Positions 1 to 7,335 of a DNA stretch of 17,147 nucleotides are shown here, one piece after another. The DNA is from an uncultured Lachnospiraceae bacterium. GTDB taxonomy: Bacteria > Bacillota > Clostridia > Lachnospirales > Lachnospiraceae. Numbering within the stretch: position 1 is the stretch's first letter; each line of letters starts with the position of its first letter. The notes beneath the pieces are model-generated. The model saw nothing but the letters and a program-made list of their open reading frames with translations. It ran no database searches and was not told where the DNA came from. The translations under genes and the position numbers were made by a program. Location: contig CABUAW010000053.1 in NCBI GenBank assembly GCA_902489645.1, positions 1 through 17,147 of the forward strand, given 5' to 3'.

Positions 1-593
1 TCGCCATTGCCCACGTCGCCCGTCAAAACGGTTGCCGAATCTACAATAACGCCCACCTGTCCCGGTTTCCTGTCCGCCAGATAGATTCGCGCATTTGCAA
101 GCTCGTAGGGCGGATTGGTAATGATGACAACCTTTAATCCGCCGGCCGCCCGGCGTTCAAGAATCTCCCGATAGCTGTCCAGCACCCGGTTTTCTGCGGA
201 AAAATATACCCGGTATACCGCATGCTCCAGCATATGGCAGATTTTATCCGAAATATGTGTGTCGCCCTGGATGGTTATATAGCCTTCCATGGCTTCTGTC
301 CGCACCGGGAGCTGGTCCTGTAAAAAATGTTTCAGCTCTTCCAGATGTTTCAGTTTATTATGACAGAATTCCTCCATATCTACGGGAATATAACGTACCG
401 GAGTGCCCTCCATCAGCCGTGCGGCGCCCTTATCCACCAGACAGGCCAGGGCCGTATACGTGTTCGACCTGGAAATGCCCGTGCGTTTTGCCACTTCATA
501 GCCTGTAAGCGCGCCGTCGGACAAAAGCGTCAAATAAATCGTTGACTCCTGCCGTGTCAGCCCAAAACCCATCAGGGCATCGTTTAAATCCAT
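1..593 (-). CDS. TrmB-family transcriptional regulator (partial, 3' end outside window)
   Basis: The frame reads without a stop from ATG 591-593 to the window edge, giving 197 codons of a longer gene. The N-terminus (about residues 5-72) is a winged helix: GLTRQESTIYLTLL, then YEVAKRTGISRSNTYTALACL as recognition region and RYIPVD as wing end. This is the typical TrmB pattern. A helical linker follows at about 75-100 (HNKLKHLEELKHFLQDQL), then a domain resembling the PLD-like/effector half of TrmB proteins (VYFSAENRVLDSYREILERRAAGGLKVVIIT). TrmB-type proteins often sense sugars or other small ligands; the ligand here cannot be told. GGAG lies 7 bp before the ATG and a sigma-A-type promoter lies further upstream. 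The gene is monocistronic as far as visible. The family call is firm; the target genes are unknown. Confidence 0.85.
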   Translation of the reverse strand, partial: MDLNDALMGFGLTRQESTIYLTLLSDGALTGYEVAKRTGISRSNTYTALACLVDKGAARLMEGTPVRYIPVDMEEFCHNKLKHLEELKHFLQDQLPVRTEAMEGYITIQGDTHISDKICHMLEHAVYRVYFSAENRVLDSYREILERRAAGGLKVVIITNPPYELANARIYLADRKPGQVGVIVDSATVLTGDVGNG

Positions 594-628
594 CGTATCA
601 CTCCATTTTAGTATTTCTTTACAGGAAC

Positions 629-657
629 ACTATATTATAATATACAATAATTGTCAA
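629..657 (-). promoter_or_regulatory. Promoter of the TrmB-family gene with a palindromic operator candidate
   Basis: On the minus strand TTGACA (652-657) and TATAGT (629-634) are separated by 17 bp, a near-consensus sigma-A promoter. A perfect 14-bp palindrome TATATTATAATATA (631-644) covers the -10 region, a natural place for autoregulation. The palindrome is pure A/T, so part of the symmetry may be chance. Confidence 0.65.
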
Positions 658-708
658 TATCCTTATCCACGATTTATTATCATTTATAGTCGCCATCGCC
701 AAAGGGCC

Positions 709-740
709 GGATAAAAAATAGTGCGCAGCCTGTTTTATCC
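709..740. repeat. Inverted repeat beside the ilvE terminator
   Basis: GGATAAAA (709-716) and TTTTATCC (733-740) are perfect 8-bp arms around a 16-nt loop, immediately next to the terminator at 741-784. It has no U-tract of its own. It could help stabilise the 3' end of the ilvE transcript or be chance in A/T-rich DNA. The rest of 594-824 holds no gene that I can see. Confidence 0.4.
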
Positions 741-784
741 AAAAAAACTCTGTATGGAAGCTCATTGAACCACACAGAGTTTTT
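741..784 (-). terminator. Rho-independent terminator of ilvE
   Basis: AAAAACTCTGT (743-753) pairs perfectly with ACAGAGTTTTT (774-784). An inner TGG/CCA pair (755-757 with 770-772) extends the stem past one mismatch. In the minus-strand RNA the stem ends in a run of U from the A-run 741-747. It sits about 40 bp past the ilvE stop. The A-rich and T-rich flanks make it symmetric, so it could also work on the plus strand. Confidence 0.85.
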
Positions 785-824
785 CTATACTGCTTACCTG
801 CGTAAGCATCATTTATCTATTCAA

Positions 825-1850
825 TTACATAATTTTATGAACCCATCCTTCTGGTCCTTCGATGGTTCCCATCTGGATACCAGTCAGTGTATCATATAAT
901 TTCTTTGTAATGGCTCCCATCTCATCCATGCCGCTTGGGAAGCAGATGTCCCTGCCGTGGTCCACAATCTTTCCTACAGGAGAGATAACCGCAGCCGTAC
1001 CGCAAAGGCCACATTCTGCAAATTCACTCAGTTCAGCCAATTTTACCTTTCTCTGAGTTACCTTTAATCCAAGATAATGTTCAGCAACATATACGAGGGA
1101 ACGTCTTGTAATCGATGGAAGAATGGAATCGGACTGTGGGGTTACGATTTCTCCGTCTTTTGTAACAAAGAGGAAGTTTGCACCGCCTGTCTCTTCAACA
1201 TAAGTGCGTGTACCTGGGTCAAGGAAAAGATTTTCGTCAAAACCGTTGGCATGCGCGGTCACGTTGGCATGAAGGCTCATCGCATAATTTAATCCGGCTT
1301 TGATATGGCCGGTTCCATGAGGCGCCGCCCGGTCAAAATCACTGACACACAAAGTAATTGGTTTTGCACCTTCTTTAAAATATGGACCTACCGGTGTGCA
1401 GAACAGACGAAACTGATATTCTTCTGCCGGCTTAACGCCGATAACCGGGCTTGAAGCATACATATAAGGTCTTAAATATAAGGTTGCACCGCTTCCATAT
1501 GGAGGCACCCATGCGGCATTGGCTTTTACAACCTTTTCGACAGCTTCAACAAATCTTTCCTTCGGAAACGGCGGCATCTCCATACGTTTCGCGGAATCAA
1601 TCATACGCTCTGCATTTAAATCCGGCCGGAAGGTAACGATACTTCCGTCGGCCGTTGTGTAAGCCTTCAGGCCTTCAAAAATCTCCTGACAATATTGAAG
1701 GATACCGGCACATTCATTCAGTACAATCGTTGCATCTTCGGTCATATAACCTTCCTGCCACTCTCCGTTCTTAAAATCAGCGACATATCTCTGGTCCGTC
1801 GTATGGTAAGCGAACCCAATATTGCCCCAGTCCATATCTTTCTTTTCCAT
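825..1850 (-). CDS. ilvE: Branched-chain amino acid aminotransferase
   Basis: PLP-dependent class IV aminotransferase of 341 aa, the length of the IlvE/BCAT II group. It exchanges the amino group between glutamate and the keto acids of leucine, isoleucine and valine in the cytoplasm. Visible signatures: FEGLKAYTTADG near residue 58, FRPDLNAERMIDSAKRM at 74-90, RPYMYAS around 127, the PLP lysine K184 in GHIKAGLNYA, and EETGGANFLF at 219-228. The C-terminal part carries ECGLCGTAAVISPVG, typical of BCATs. GGAGG stands 8 bp before the ATG. folA lies 59 bp upstream on the same strand, but ilvE has its own promoter, so co-transcription is possible without being required. No T-box or other leader fits in the short upstream gap. 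Function assignment is firm; substrate breadth cannot be read from sequence. Confidence 0.96.
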   Translation of the reverse strand: MEKKDMDWGNIGFAYHTTDQRYVADFKNGEWQEGYMTEDATIVLNECAGILQYCQEIFEGLKAYTTADGSIVTFRPDLNAERMIDSAKRMEMPPFPKERFVEAVEKVVKANAAWVPPYGSGATLYLRPYMYASSPVIGVKPAEEYQFRLFCTPVGPYFKEGAKPITLCVSDFDRAAPHGTGHIKAGLNYAMSLHANVTAHANGFDENLFLDPGTRTYVEETGGANFLFVTKDGEIVTPQSDSILPSITRRSLVYVAEHYLGLKVTQRKVKLAELSEFAECGLCGTAAVISPVGKIVDHGRDICFPSGMDEMGAITKKLYDTLTGIQMGTIEGPEGWVHKIM

Positions 1851-1862
1851 AACAATTCCTCC

Positions 1863-1888
1863 ATTCGTCGTATATACATATATTCGTC
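1863..1888. repeat. Direct repeat ATTCGTC in the ilvE leader
   Basis: ATTCGTC occurs at 1863-1869 and 1882-1888, 19 bp apart start to start (about two helical turns), separated by an alternating A/T stretch. It lies between the predicted ilvE transcription start and the ribosome binding site. It could be a regulator site; no known consensus is recognised. Confidence 0.35.
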
Positions 1889-1897
1889 ATTGAACCA

Positions 1898-1926
1898 ATT
1901 ATAGTCTTATTAATCCATAAAATCAA
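1898..1926 (-). promoter_or_regulatory. Probable ilvE promoter overlapping the folA 3' end
   Basis: On the minus strand TTGATT (1921-1926) and TATAAT (1898-1903) are spaced by 17 bp. The -35 lies inside the last codons of folA and the -10 just past its stop. It would give an ilvE leader of roughly 40 nt. Confidence 0.6.
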
Positions 1927-2431
1927 CAATTTCTTTCAATTTTGACCTGCGAACATACATTTTAAAACAATATTCCAAATCAAAATAGGTTTTTTCCTCA
2001 CTGTCCGCCGCCACAACAAAATCCTCCATTTCGTCCAGATTCGGAAACCATGTATCGGCCTGATAGGCATAATTCATGACGGTCACATGGGCCACGTCGC
2101 AATAAGGAAGCATCTGTTCATAAATACTTGCGCCGCCGATGACATAAATATCCTCGGACTTAAAGGCTTTCAAATACGCCAGAGCCTCCGCCACGCTATG
2201 TACCACGACAGCGCCCGGCACCTCGAAATCCTCCTGCCGCGTAATAACCACATTGGTCCGGTTTTTCAAAGGCCGTCCGTTTGGAAAGCTCTCCAGGGTT
2301 TTTCGTCCCATAACGACCACATTTCCCGTTGTCGTTTCCCTGAAAAATTTCATATCCTCCGGGATACTGTTTAAAAGTTTATTTTGATAACCAATGGCCC
2401 AGTTTTTGTCCACCGCTACAATAATATTCAT
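1910..2431 (-). CDS. folA: Dihydrofolate reductase
   Basis: Reduces dihydrofolate to tetrahydrofolate with NADPH, regenerating the cofactor consumed by thymidylate synthase, its upstream neighbour. The protein is 173 aa, slightly longer than the usual 159-165. Visible motifs: N10WAIG in the substrate loop, P24-E25-D26 with D26 as the catalytic acid, VVMGRKTLESFP (39-50) for the NADPH phosphate, NVVITR (60-65), YVIGGASIYEQ (96-106) for the cofactor pyrophosphate, and HVTVM with the conserved Thr near 117. It starts 12 bp after the thyA stop, and its AGGAGG ribosome binding site overlaps the thyA TAG, so the pair is a tight operon probably linked by translation. No signs of plasmid-type trimethoprim resistance (integron, cassette site) are present, so I read it as the housekeeping enzyme. 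Confidence 0.96.
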   Translation of the reverse strand: MNIIVAVDKNWAIGYQNKLLNSIPEDMKFFRETTTGNVVVMGRKTLESFPNGRPLKNRTNVVITRQEDFEVPGAVVVHSVAEALAYLKAFKSEDIYVIGGASIYEQMLPYCDVAHVTVMNYAYQADTWFPNLDEMEDFVVAADSEEKTYFDLEYCFKMYVRRSKLKEIVDFMD

Positions 2432-2443
2432 GCTCCGCTCCTC

Positions 2444-3274
2444 CTAAACCGCTACCGGAATATGTTTAATCTGAGGCCCGGTCTGATAGTTATCCAGCCG
2501 GACATCCTCCGTCGTAAAATCATAAAAGTTTTTAATCTCCGGATTTATCCAGAAATCAGGCGCCGGATAGGTTTCCCTTGTAATCAGCTCCTTAACCAGC
2601 GGAATATGACGGTCATAAATATGGGCGTCGGCAATCACGTGTACCAGCTCTCCTGCTTTCAGGCCGCTCACCTGGGCAATCATATGAAGAAGCACCGCAT
2701 ACTGCACCACATTCCAGTTATTGGCCGTAAGAATATCCTGAGAACGCTGATTTAATATCGCATTCAGCTTATCGTCCGTCACGTTAAATGTCATACTGTA
2801 GGCACACGGATAGAGATTCATCTCATGCAAATCCTGATGGACATAAATATTGGTCATAATCCGGCGGCTGTAAGGATTCTCCTTCAAATCAAACAATACC
2901 CGGTCCACCTGGTCCATCATTCCTTCTTTATATTGATGCTTCACTCCAAGCTGATAACCGTAGGCCTTGCCGATGGAACCATTCGCATCTGCCCATTCAT
3001 CCCAGATATGACTTTTTAATTCATGAATATTATTGGATTTCTTCTGCCAAATCCAAAGCATTTCATCGACAGCGCTTTTAAAGGCCGTCCGACGCAGGGT
3101 CAGCGCCGGGAATTCTTTGGACAAATCATACCGGTTTACCACGCCGAACCGTTTAATCGTATACGCATAGCTGCCGTCCTCCCACTTTGGGCGGACCTTC
3201 TCCCCTTCCGTACTGTATCCATGCTCCAAAATATCCTGGCACATATCTATAAATAATTTATCTGCGTAACTCAT
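2444..3274 (-). CDS. thyA: Thymidylate synthase
   Basis: Methylates dUMP to dTMP using methylene-tetrahydrofolate, producing dihydrofolate for the next gene, folA. The protein is 276 aa. Catalytic C157 sits in YPCAYSMTF; QRSQD (176-180) holds the phosphate-binding Arg and the conserved Asp; N188 and DAHIYDRH (216-223, His and Tyr for dUMP) are present. The protein resembles the B. subtilis/phage phi3T ThyA branch more than E. coli ThyA: PC is followed by Ala, not His, the N-terminal loop reads VRPKWEDG where E. coli has RTGTG, and the end WINPEIKNFYDFT matches that branch. The usual LGxPFN after the catalytic Asp reads LTANNWN here, an unusual local variant. Start ATG is preceded by AAGGGG. 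It heads the thyA-folA operon and has a strong promoter. Confidence 0.94.
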   Translation of the reverse strand: MSYADKLFIDMCQDILEHGYSTEGEKVRPKWEDGSYAYTIKRFGVVNRYDLSKEFPALTLRRTAFKSAVDEMLWIWQKKSNNIHELKSHIWDEWADANGSIGKAYGYQLGVKHQYKEGMMDQVDRVLFDLKENPYSRRIMTNIYVHQDLHEMNLYPCAYSMTFNVTDDKLNAILNQRSQDILTANNWNVVQYAVLLHMIAQVSGLKAGELVHVIADAHIYDRHIPLVKELITRETYPAPDFWINPEIKNFYDFTTEDVRLDNYQTGPQIKHIPVAV

Positions 3275-3298
3275 ATTTTTCCCCTTTCACCTTTCCCA

Positions 3299-3328
3299 TG
3301 CCGCAGCCGGACGCCTGCGTGCCGCATA
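3299..3328 (-). other. Bulged hairpin in the thyA leader
   Basis: In the thyA 5' leader CGCAG and CTGCG pair around an 8-nt loop, and the outer AUGC/GCAU pairs close the stem after a 4-nt one-sided bulge. It is G/C-rich within an A/T-rich leader, between the -10 and the ribosome binding site. It does not match the THF riboswitch that I can recall. It could be a transcript stabiliser or a site for feedback by a protein. Confidence 0.35.
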
Positions 3329-3342
3329 TTGTTTTCGTGGAC

Positions 3343-3372
3343 ATTATAATATATTTTCCCGGTATTCGTCAA
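3343..3372 (-). promoter_or_regulatory. thyA-folA promoter
   Basis: On the minus strand TTGACG (3367-3372) and a perfect TATAAT (3343-3348) are separated by 18 bp. The predicted transcript has a leader of about 60 nt before thyA. It sits back to back with the promoter of the divergent gene at 3471. Confidence 0.75.
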
Positions 3373-3422
3373 ACCTTATAATTATAGCTTCATATTTTTT
3401 ATTACCCAAACTAATAAATATA

Positions 3423-3431
3423 TGGTAAAAT
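3423..3431 (+). promoter_or_regulatory. Extended -10 promoter of the RelA/SpoT-domain gene
   Basis: TG-G-TAAAAT at 3423-3431 is an extended -10 element. No good -35 is visible 17 bp upstream. The transcript would start near 3438, about 33 nt before the ATG, with GGAG (3460-3463) as ribosome binding site. Confidence 0.55.
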
Positions 3432-3470
3432 ACTTATAGATGCCTAAAACTTAAAGAACGGAGCAATATT

Positions 3471-4562
3471 ATGAACGAACAGTTGACAACGATTATGTCT
3501 GAATACTACCAGAACATTGACATTTACAAAAAACTTTCACATGATGTGAATGACATAATCAACACCCTGTTGGAGGTCAATCACATCAAAATTTCCAACA
3601 TGGCTATCCGAATAAAATCCGAGGACGCACTTCGCAATAAAGTTATGTATAAAAATAAGTATTCCCATCTGGATGAGATTACGGATGTTCTTGGCGTCCG
3701 GATTATCACGCTTTTTGAAAATGATGTGGATACCATTTTAGAGCTTTTGGAAAAAACCTTTGAAATCTGCGAAATCGTAGACAAGCGTAAAAAGGAACGG
3801 GGCAGCCGTATTGAATTTGGATACAATTCCCTCCATGTGGTTGTAAAATTCACCAATAACCGCTGCGAACTGGTCGAATATCAAAAATTCCAGGATATTC
3901 GTTTTGAAATCCAGATTCGTACGGTCCTCCAGCATGCCTGGGCCGAAGTGGAACACGGTCTCGGTTATAAATCCTTTTATGAGCCTCCGATGAGCGTAAA
4001 GCGGAAGCTGAACCGTCTGGCCGCCACATTGGAGATTCTGGACGAGGAATTTGAAAATATACGGTATGACATTGCCTTATACAATAAGAGCTTTGATAAA
4101 GTCGAAAAAATATTAAAAACAGATATTAATAAAGATTCCCTCATTGCCTATGTCAATAACAGCGCCTATTTAAACCAGCTTGTGGAGCGGATTGCAAAGG
4201 AACAGAATTACGAAATCATCAAGGACCCGAGCTTTATCAGCCACCAGAAGCTGGCCACCAAACTGACCATGTATGGCTATCAGTATATCCATGAGCTGGA
4301 TGCGGATATCCATCGCTATGAAAAGACCATTTATCATATCGGGCATGAGATGTGCAACCGGATTTATCACGACAATACCTGCATCAATCTCTACAGTTGT
4401 ATTATGTGGTTTACCTTTATTCCGGTCATCAAAAACCTGATTTCCGGTATGGACTCCACCAATGACGACGTCCTTGAAGATGTTATTTTTGAAACCTTCA
4501 AAAAGAATAACAGTTCTATTTTTGAAGTATTTAATCAAAAGACCGTGCCTGAAACCCATTAA
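3471..4562 (+). CDS. Stand-alone RelA/SpoT-domain nucleotide pyrophosphokinase with C-terminal extension
   Basis: The N-terminal half (about residues 20-200) is a RelA/SpoT synthetase domain, the fold that moves pyrophosphate from ATP onto GDP/GTP to make (p)ppGpp. Catalytic features are intact: R47/K49 with SEDALRNK as ATP loop, D72 in DVLGVRI, FGYNSLH (116-122) with the substrate-stacking Tyr, and E146 in FEIQIRT followed by HAWAEVEH and YK (166-167). There is no HD hydrolase domain and no TGS/ACT region, so it is not the housekeeping long Rel. At 363 aa it is far longer than RelQ/RelP-type small synthetases (about 200-230 aa). Residues 200-363 are mostly helical and I do not recognise them. 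It is transcribed alone between a divergent promoter and a terminator, with no antitoxin-sized neighbour. It may be an alarmone synthetase, or a relative of enzymes that pyrophosphorylate other targets. Confidence 0.85.
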   Translation: MNEQLTTIMSEYYQNIDIYKKLSHDVNDIINTLLEVNHIKISNMAIRIKSEDALRNKVMYKNKYSHLDEITDVLGVRIITLFENDVDTILELLEKTFEICEIVDKRKKERGSRIEFGYNSLHVVVKFTNNRCELVEYQKFQDIRFEIQIRTVLQHAWAEVEHGLGYKSFYEPPMSVKRKLNRLAATLEILDEEFENIRYDIALYNKSFDKVEKILKTDINKDSLIAYVNNSAYLNQLVERIAKEQNYEIIKDPSFISHQKLATKLTMYGYQYIHELDADIHRYEKTIYHIGHEMCNRIYHDNTCINLYSCIMWFTFIPVIKNLISGMDSTNDDVLEDVIFETFKKNNSSIFEVFNQKTVPETH

Positions 4563-4586
4563 CCGTTTTCTTCGATAATGACACAG

Positions 4587-4633
4587 AAAAGCCTGATACA
4601 GAGCATTTTACCGGCTCCGCTATCAGGCTTTTT
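4587..4633. terminator. Bidirectional terminator between the RelA/SpoT-domain gene and hflX
   Basis: AAAAGCCTGATA (4587-4598) and TATCAGGCTTTT (4621-4632) form a perfect 12-bp stem around a 22-nt loop, with A-rich and T-rich flanks. It lies 25 bp after the plus-strand gene and 18 bp after the hflX stop, serving both convergent units. Confidence 0.92.
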
Positions 4634-4650
4634 ATAATATCTGTTTCATT

Positions 4651-5904
4651 TTAAAATTCCAACCGGGCATAGACGTCCTTCGGCACATAGGCCCGCACAA
4701 AAATACCGTCGGCCCGGTATTCCTCCTCAAGAAGCTGTCCGTATTTCCGGATGACGGCAATATCCCCGGCCCGGCTATACTCAAATACTCTCTCAATCAG
4801 CATTTTACTCTGACGTAAGATATCCTCCAGGGTTTCCTTCACCGCATCCAGTCCAATATCTTTTTTGGCCGAAATCTTTAATGTCTTTTCCGCCCGAAAA
4901 TCCTTCATCACCACATCTTTGTCTTCCAGATGGTCGATTTTATTGAATAAGGTAATTACCGGTTTATCGCCGACTTCCAACTGATTTAATGTATCGTAGA
5001 CGACATGCATGTGTACGTCCATCTGAGGATTGGATGCATCCACCACATGCAGAATAATATCCGCATATTTCGCCTCTTCCAATGTACTGCGAAAGGCCTG
5101 TACCAGATGATGCGGCAATTTTCGGATAAATCCGACCGTATCCGTCAAAAGTACCTCCTGTCCGCTGGAAAGCTTCAAATTCCGGGTCGTCGGGTCCAGA
5201 GTTGCAAACAGCTTATCCTCTTCAAGAACATTCGCTCCTGTCAACTGATTGAGCAGCGTGGATTTTCCCGCATTGGTATAGCCGACAATGGCCGCCACAG
5301 GCACCGGATTTTTGCTGCGCTGTTGTCTGGCAACTTCTCTGTGACGTTTCACTGACTCCAATTCCTGTTTCAACTGGGAGATACGTTCACGGATAAGCCG
5401 CCGGTCCACTTCCAGCTTCTTTTCTCCCGGGCCTCGCGTTCCGATGCCGCCGCCCAAACGGGATAAGGAGCGACCAAGCCCGGTCAGGCGGGTCGCACGG
5501 TAACGAAGCTGCGCCAGCTCGACCTGTATCTTTCCCTCTCTGGTGGACGCCCGTTGGGCAAAGATATCCAAAATAATCAACGTCCGGTCCATAACCTTCG
5601 TATCCAGCATATCCTGAAGATTCGCCAATTGGGCCGGAGACAGTTCATCGTCACAGATAATGCCGGTCGCATCCGCCTCCCAAATCAATTCCTTTAACTC
5701 TTCGATTTTACCCTTCCCAAGATAGGTGCCCGGATGGGGCGCTTCCCGGTTCTGGATTAATTTTCCCACGGTCACGGCCCCGGCCGTGGCCGCCAATTCC
5801 GAGAGTTCGTCCAATGACTGGACCGTATCATCGCTTTCCTGAAAGGATACGCCAACCAAAATGACCCGCTCTGTCAATTTCTTTGTTTCATATATATCTG
5901 CCAT
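4651..5904 (-). CDS. hflX: GTPase HflX (ribosome-splitting factor)
   Basis: Conserved ribosome-associated GTPase that binds the 50S subunit and splits stalled 70S ribosomes under heat or other stress. The protein is 417 aa. The N-terminal HflX domain (about 12-190) contains HPGTYLGKGKIEEL (57-70) and the hallmark GGGIGTRGPGE (151-161), followed by a long basic helix (165-195). The G domain has G1 GYTNAGKST (208-216), G3 DTVGF (255-259), G4 NKID (321-324) and G5 SAKKD. The C-terminal end carries the usual short subdomain. The start is supported by AGGAG 8 bp upstream. It begins 21 bp after the TPR gene stop, so the two form one transcript from the promoter at 7336-7364 and end at the terminator at 4587-4633. 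Confidence 0.96.
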   Translation of the reverse strand: MADIYETKKLTERVILVGVSFQESDDTVQSLDELSELAATAGAVTVGKLIQNREAPHPGTYLGKGKIEELKELIWEADATGIICDDELSPAQLANLQDMLDTKVMDRTLIILDIFAQRASTREGKIQVELAQLRYRATRLTGLGRSLSRLGGGIGTRGPGEKKLEVDRRLIRERISQLKQELESVKRHREVARQQRSKNPVPVAAIVGYTNAGKSTLLNQLTGANVLEEDKLFATLDPTTRNLKLSSGQEVLLTDTVGFIRKLPHHLVQAFRSTLEEAKYADIILHVVDASNPQMDVHMHVVYDTLNQLEVGDKPVITLFNKIDHLEDKDVVMKDFRAEKTLKISAKKDIGLDAVKETLEDILRQSKMLIERVFEYSRAGDIAVIRKYGQLLEEEYRADGIFVRAYVPKDVYARLEF

Positions 5905-5925
5905 ACTACGCTCCTACTGCTGTTT

Positions 5926-7308
5926 CTATCGAATTCGTGTCTGGATAAATGCCTTTTCTCTGACAGCCTCCGAATCATCCGAATATTTCTCAAGATAAAC
6001 ATTGATATATTCCAGCGCCTTTTCCCAATGACCGGCCCGTTCAGCGGCTGAAATCTGATTTTTTGAAATTACCCGGTCCATAAGCCGGTTATTCAAAGCC
6101 ACACCCTGGGTAAAAATCGTTTCCGCTTTGTCGTAGTCCTCCATGGACATCAGACACAGACCATATGCGTTGTAAGCCTGGGCGTCATTGGTTACTTCCG
6201 CCAGATAGGTTTCAAAATATTGACAGGCCAGCGTGTTATCCGCCGGTGTTTTTAACATGCTAAGCTGTGCAAGACCAAGGTTTGCCGAGACTTCTCCCTT
6301 ATCCAACGCTTTGCCGAATTTTTCTTCTGCCTGCGTTAAATCGCCCAGTTCCATATAAATCTTTCCCTGATTCACCAAATCCGCACCCTTGCTGCCGCCA
6401 AGCTGCAGCGCCTCGTTCAATACGTCTTCGGCATCTCTGGTCTTATTCTGGGCCTTCAGCGCCTCGTAAAGCGCCAGATAGATTTCATAGTTCTTTTTAT
6501 CCTTTTTAATCGCCGCCCTCAAATCCGCTTCGGCATTGGTGCTGTCTCCGACCTTGACATATTCCAGGCCGCGCAGCATATACGCATCCGCAGACTTTTC
6601 CGTATCAACAATCTGTGTATAGGTCATCACGGCGTCCACATATTTTCCGGCCTTATCCTGCGTCTCCGCTTTATAATACAAAATATCTATTTCTGTCGCG
6701 GAAAAACGGCTTTCTTTGCCATCCAATGCGTTATCAAAGGATTCCAAAGCTTCATCGTATTTGCCCTGATACAGCAAAGATATGCCCATCGCACGATGCA
6801 CAAGCTGTATATCCTTATCCCGCTTCATCAGCTCCAGCGCCTTATTAAAGGATTCCATGGCATCATCATAGAGCTTCAGCTCGCTGCGCGCCATCCCCTG
6901 ATTCATATAATACTCCCCGTTGCCGCTGTCATACTCAATTGCTTTCGTAAAATAGGTATTGGCCATCTCGTAATCTGCCTGCGCATAAGCCTCCAGGCCC
7001 TTATTATTCAGTTTATTACCTTCACCAAAATTCCGTATAACAAAAAACAGAACAAAAATCAAGGCAATCACCAAAAGTGCCTGAATGACCCGCCCGGCAA
7101 TATTCGCCGGACGGCGTTTTTTTCGTTTGGCTGCCGGACGCTTCTTCCTCGAAGTTTTCGCTTCTGCCGGACGTTTTCGCCGCGCCGCTTCGCTTCTTGA
7201 AGCTGTCGATTTTGCAGATGTCCGTCTGCCTCCTGCCGTTTTATTTCTATCTGAAAGATTCCCTTCCGGAACTTCTATTTTTCTCGCTCTTCGCCGTTTT
7301 TCTTCCAT
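5926..7308 (-). CDS. Membrane-anchored TPR protein with a basic N-terminal tail
   Basis: I do not recognise a named gene. The 460-aa protein has a strikingly basic cytoplasmic tail of about 70 residues (clusters such as EEKRRRARK, ARRKRP, RKKRPAAKRKKRRP), one membrane segment at about 74-92 (IQALLVIALIFVLFFVI), then tandem tetratricopeptide repeats from about 97 to the end (for example NNKGLEAYAQADYEMANTYF, LLYQGKYDEALESFDNAL, IYMELGDLTQAEEKFGKAL). By the positive-inside rule the TPR domain faces outward. TPR arrays bind partner proteins; the basic tail could contact acidic lipid, RNA or DNA. The frame is open further upstream to 7512, but I choose ATG 7306-7308 because GGAGG precedes it and the longer form would overlap the RnfC-RnfD gene. 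Upstream partner of hflX in one operon. Confidence 0.88.
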   Translation of the reverse strand: MEEKRRRARKIEVPEGNLSDRNKTAGGRRTSAKSTASRSEAARRKRPAEAKTSRKKRPAAKRKKRRPANIAGRVIQALLVIALIFVLFFVIRNFGEGNKLNNKGLEAYAQADYEMANTYFTKAIEYDSGNGEYYMNQGMARSELKLYDDAMESFNKALELMKRDKDIQLVHRAMGISLLYQGKYDEALESFDNALDGKESRFSATEIDILYYKAETQDKAGKYVDAVMTYTQIVDTEKSADAYMLRGLEYVKVGDSTNAEADLRAAIKKDKKNYEIYLALYEALKAQNKTRDAEDVLNEALQLGGSKGADLVNQGKIYMELGDLTQAEEKFGKALDKGEVSANLGLAQLSMLKTPADNTLACQYFETYLAEVTNDAQAYNAYGLCLMSMEDYDKAETIFTQGVALNNRLMDRVISKNQISAAERAGHWEKALEYINVYLEKYSDDSEAVREKAFIQTRIR

Positions 7309-7335
7309 GACTTCCTCCAATTTAATATCATTAAT

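Noticed and set aside
1851..1909. T-box or other leucine-responsive leader before ilvE
   Set aside because: The gap is only 59 bp, without the long T-box structure or its conserved sequence.
1910..2431. Acquired trimethoprim-resistance dihydrofolate reductase
   Set aside because: The gene is in a tight operon with thyA with no integron, transposon or attachment site around it, so it is the housekeeping copy.
3275..3342. THF riboswitch before thyA-folA
   Set aside because: The hairpin present is short and does not match the conserved core of that riboswitch as I remember it.
3471..4562. Toxin-antitoxin pair with the RelA/SpoT-domain gene
   Set aside because: The gene is flanked by a divergent thyA promoter and a terminator, and no small antitoxin frame with a ribosome binding site is adjacent.
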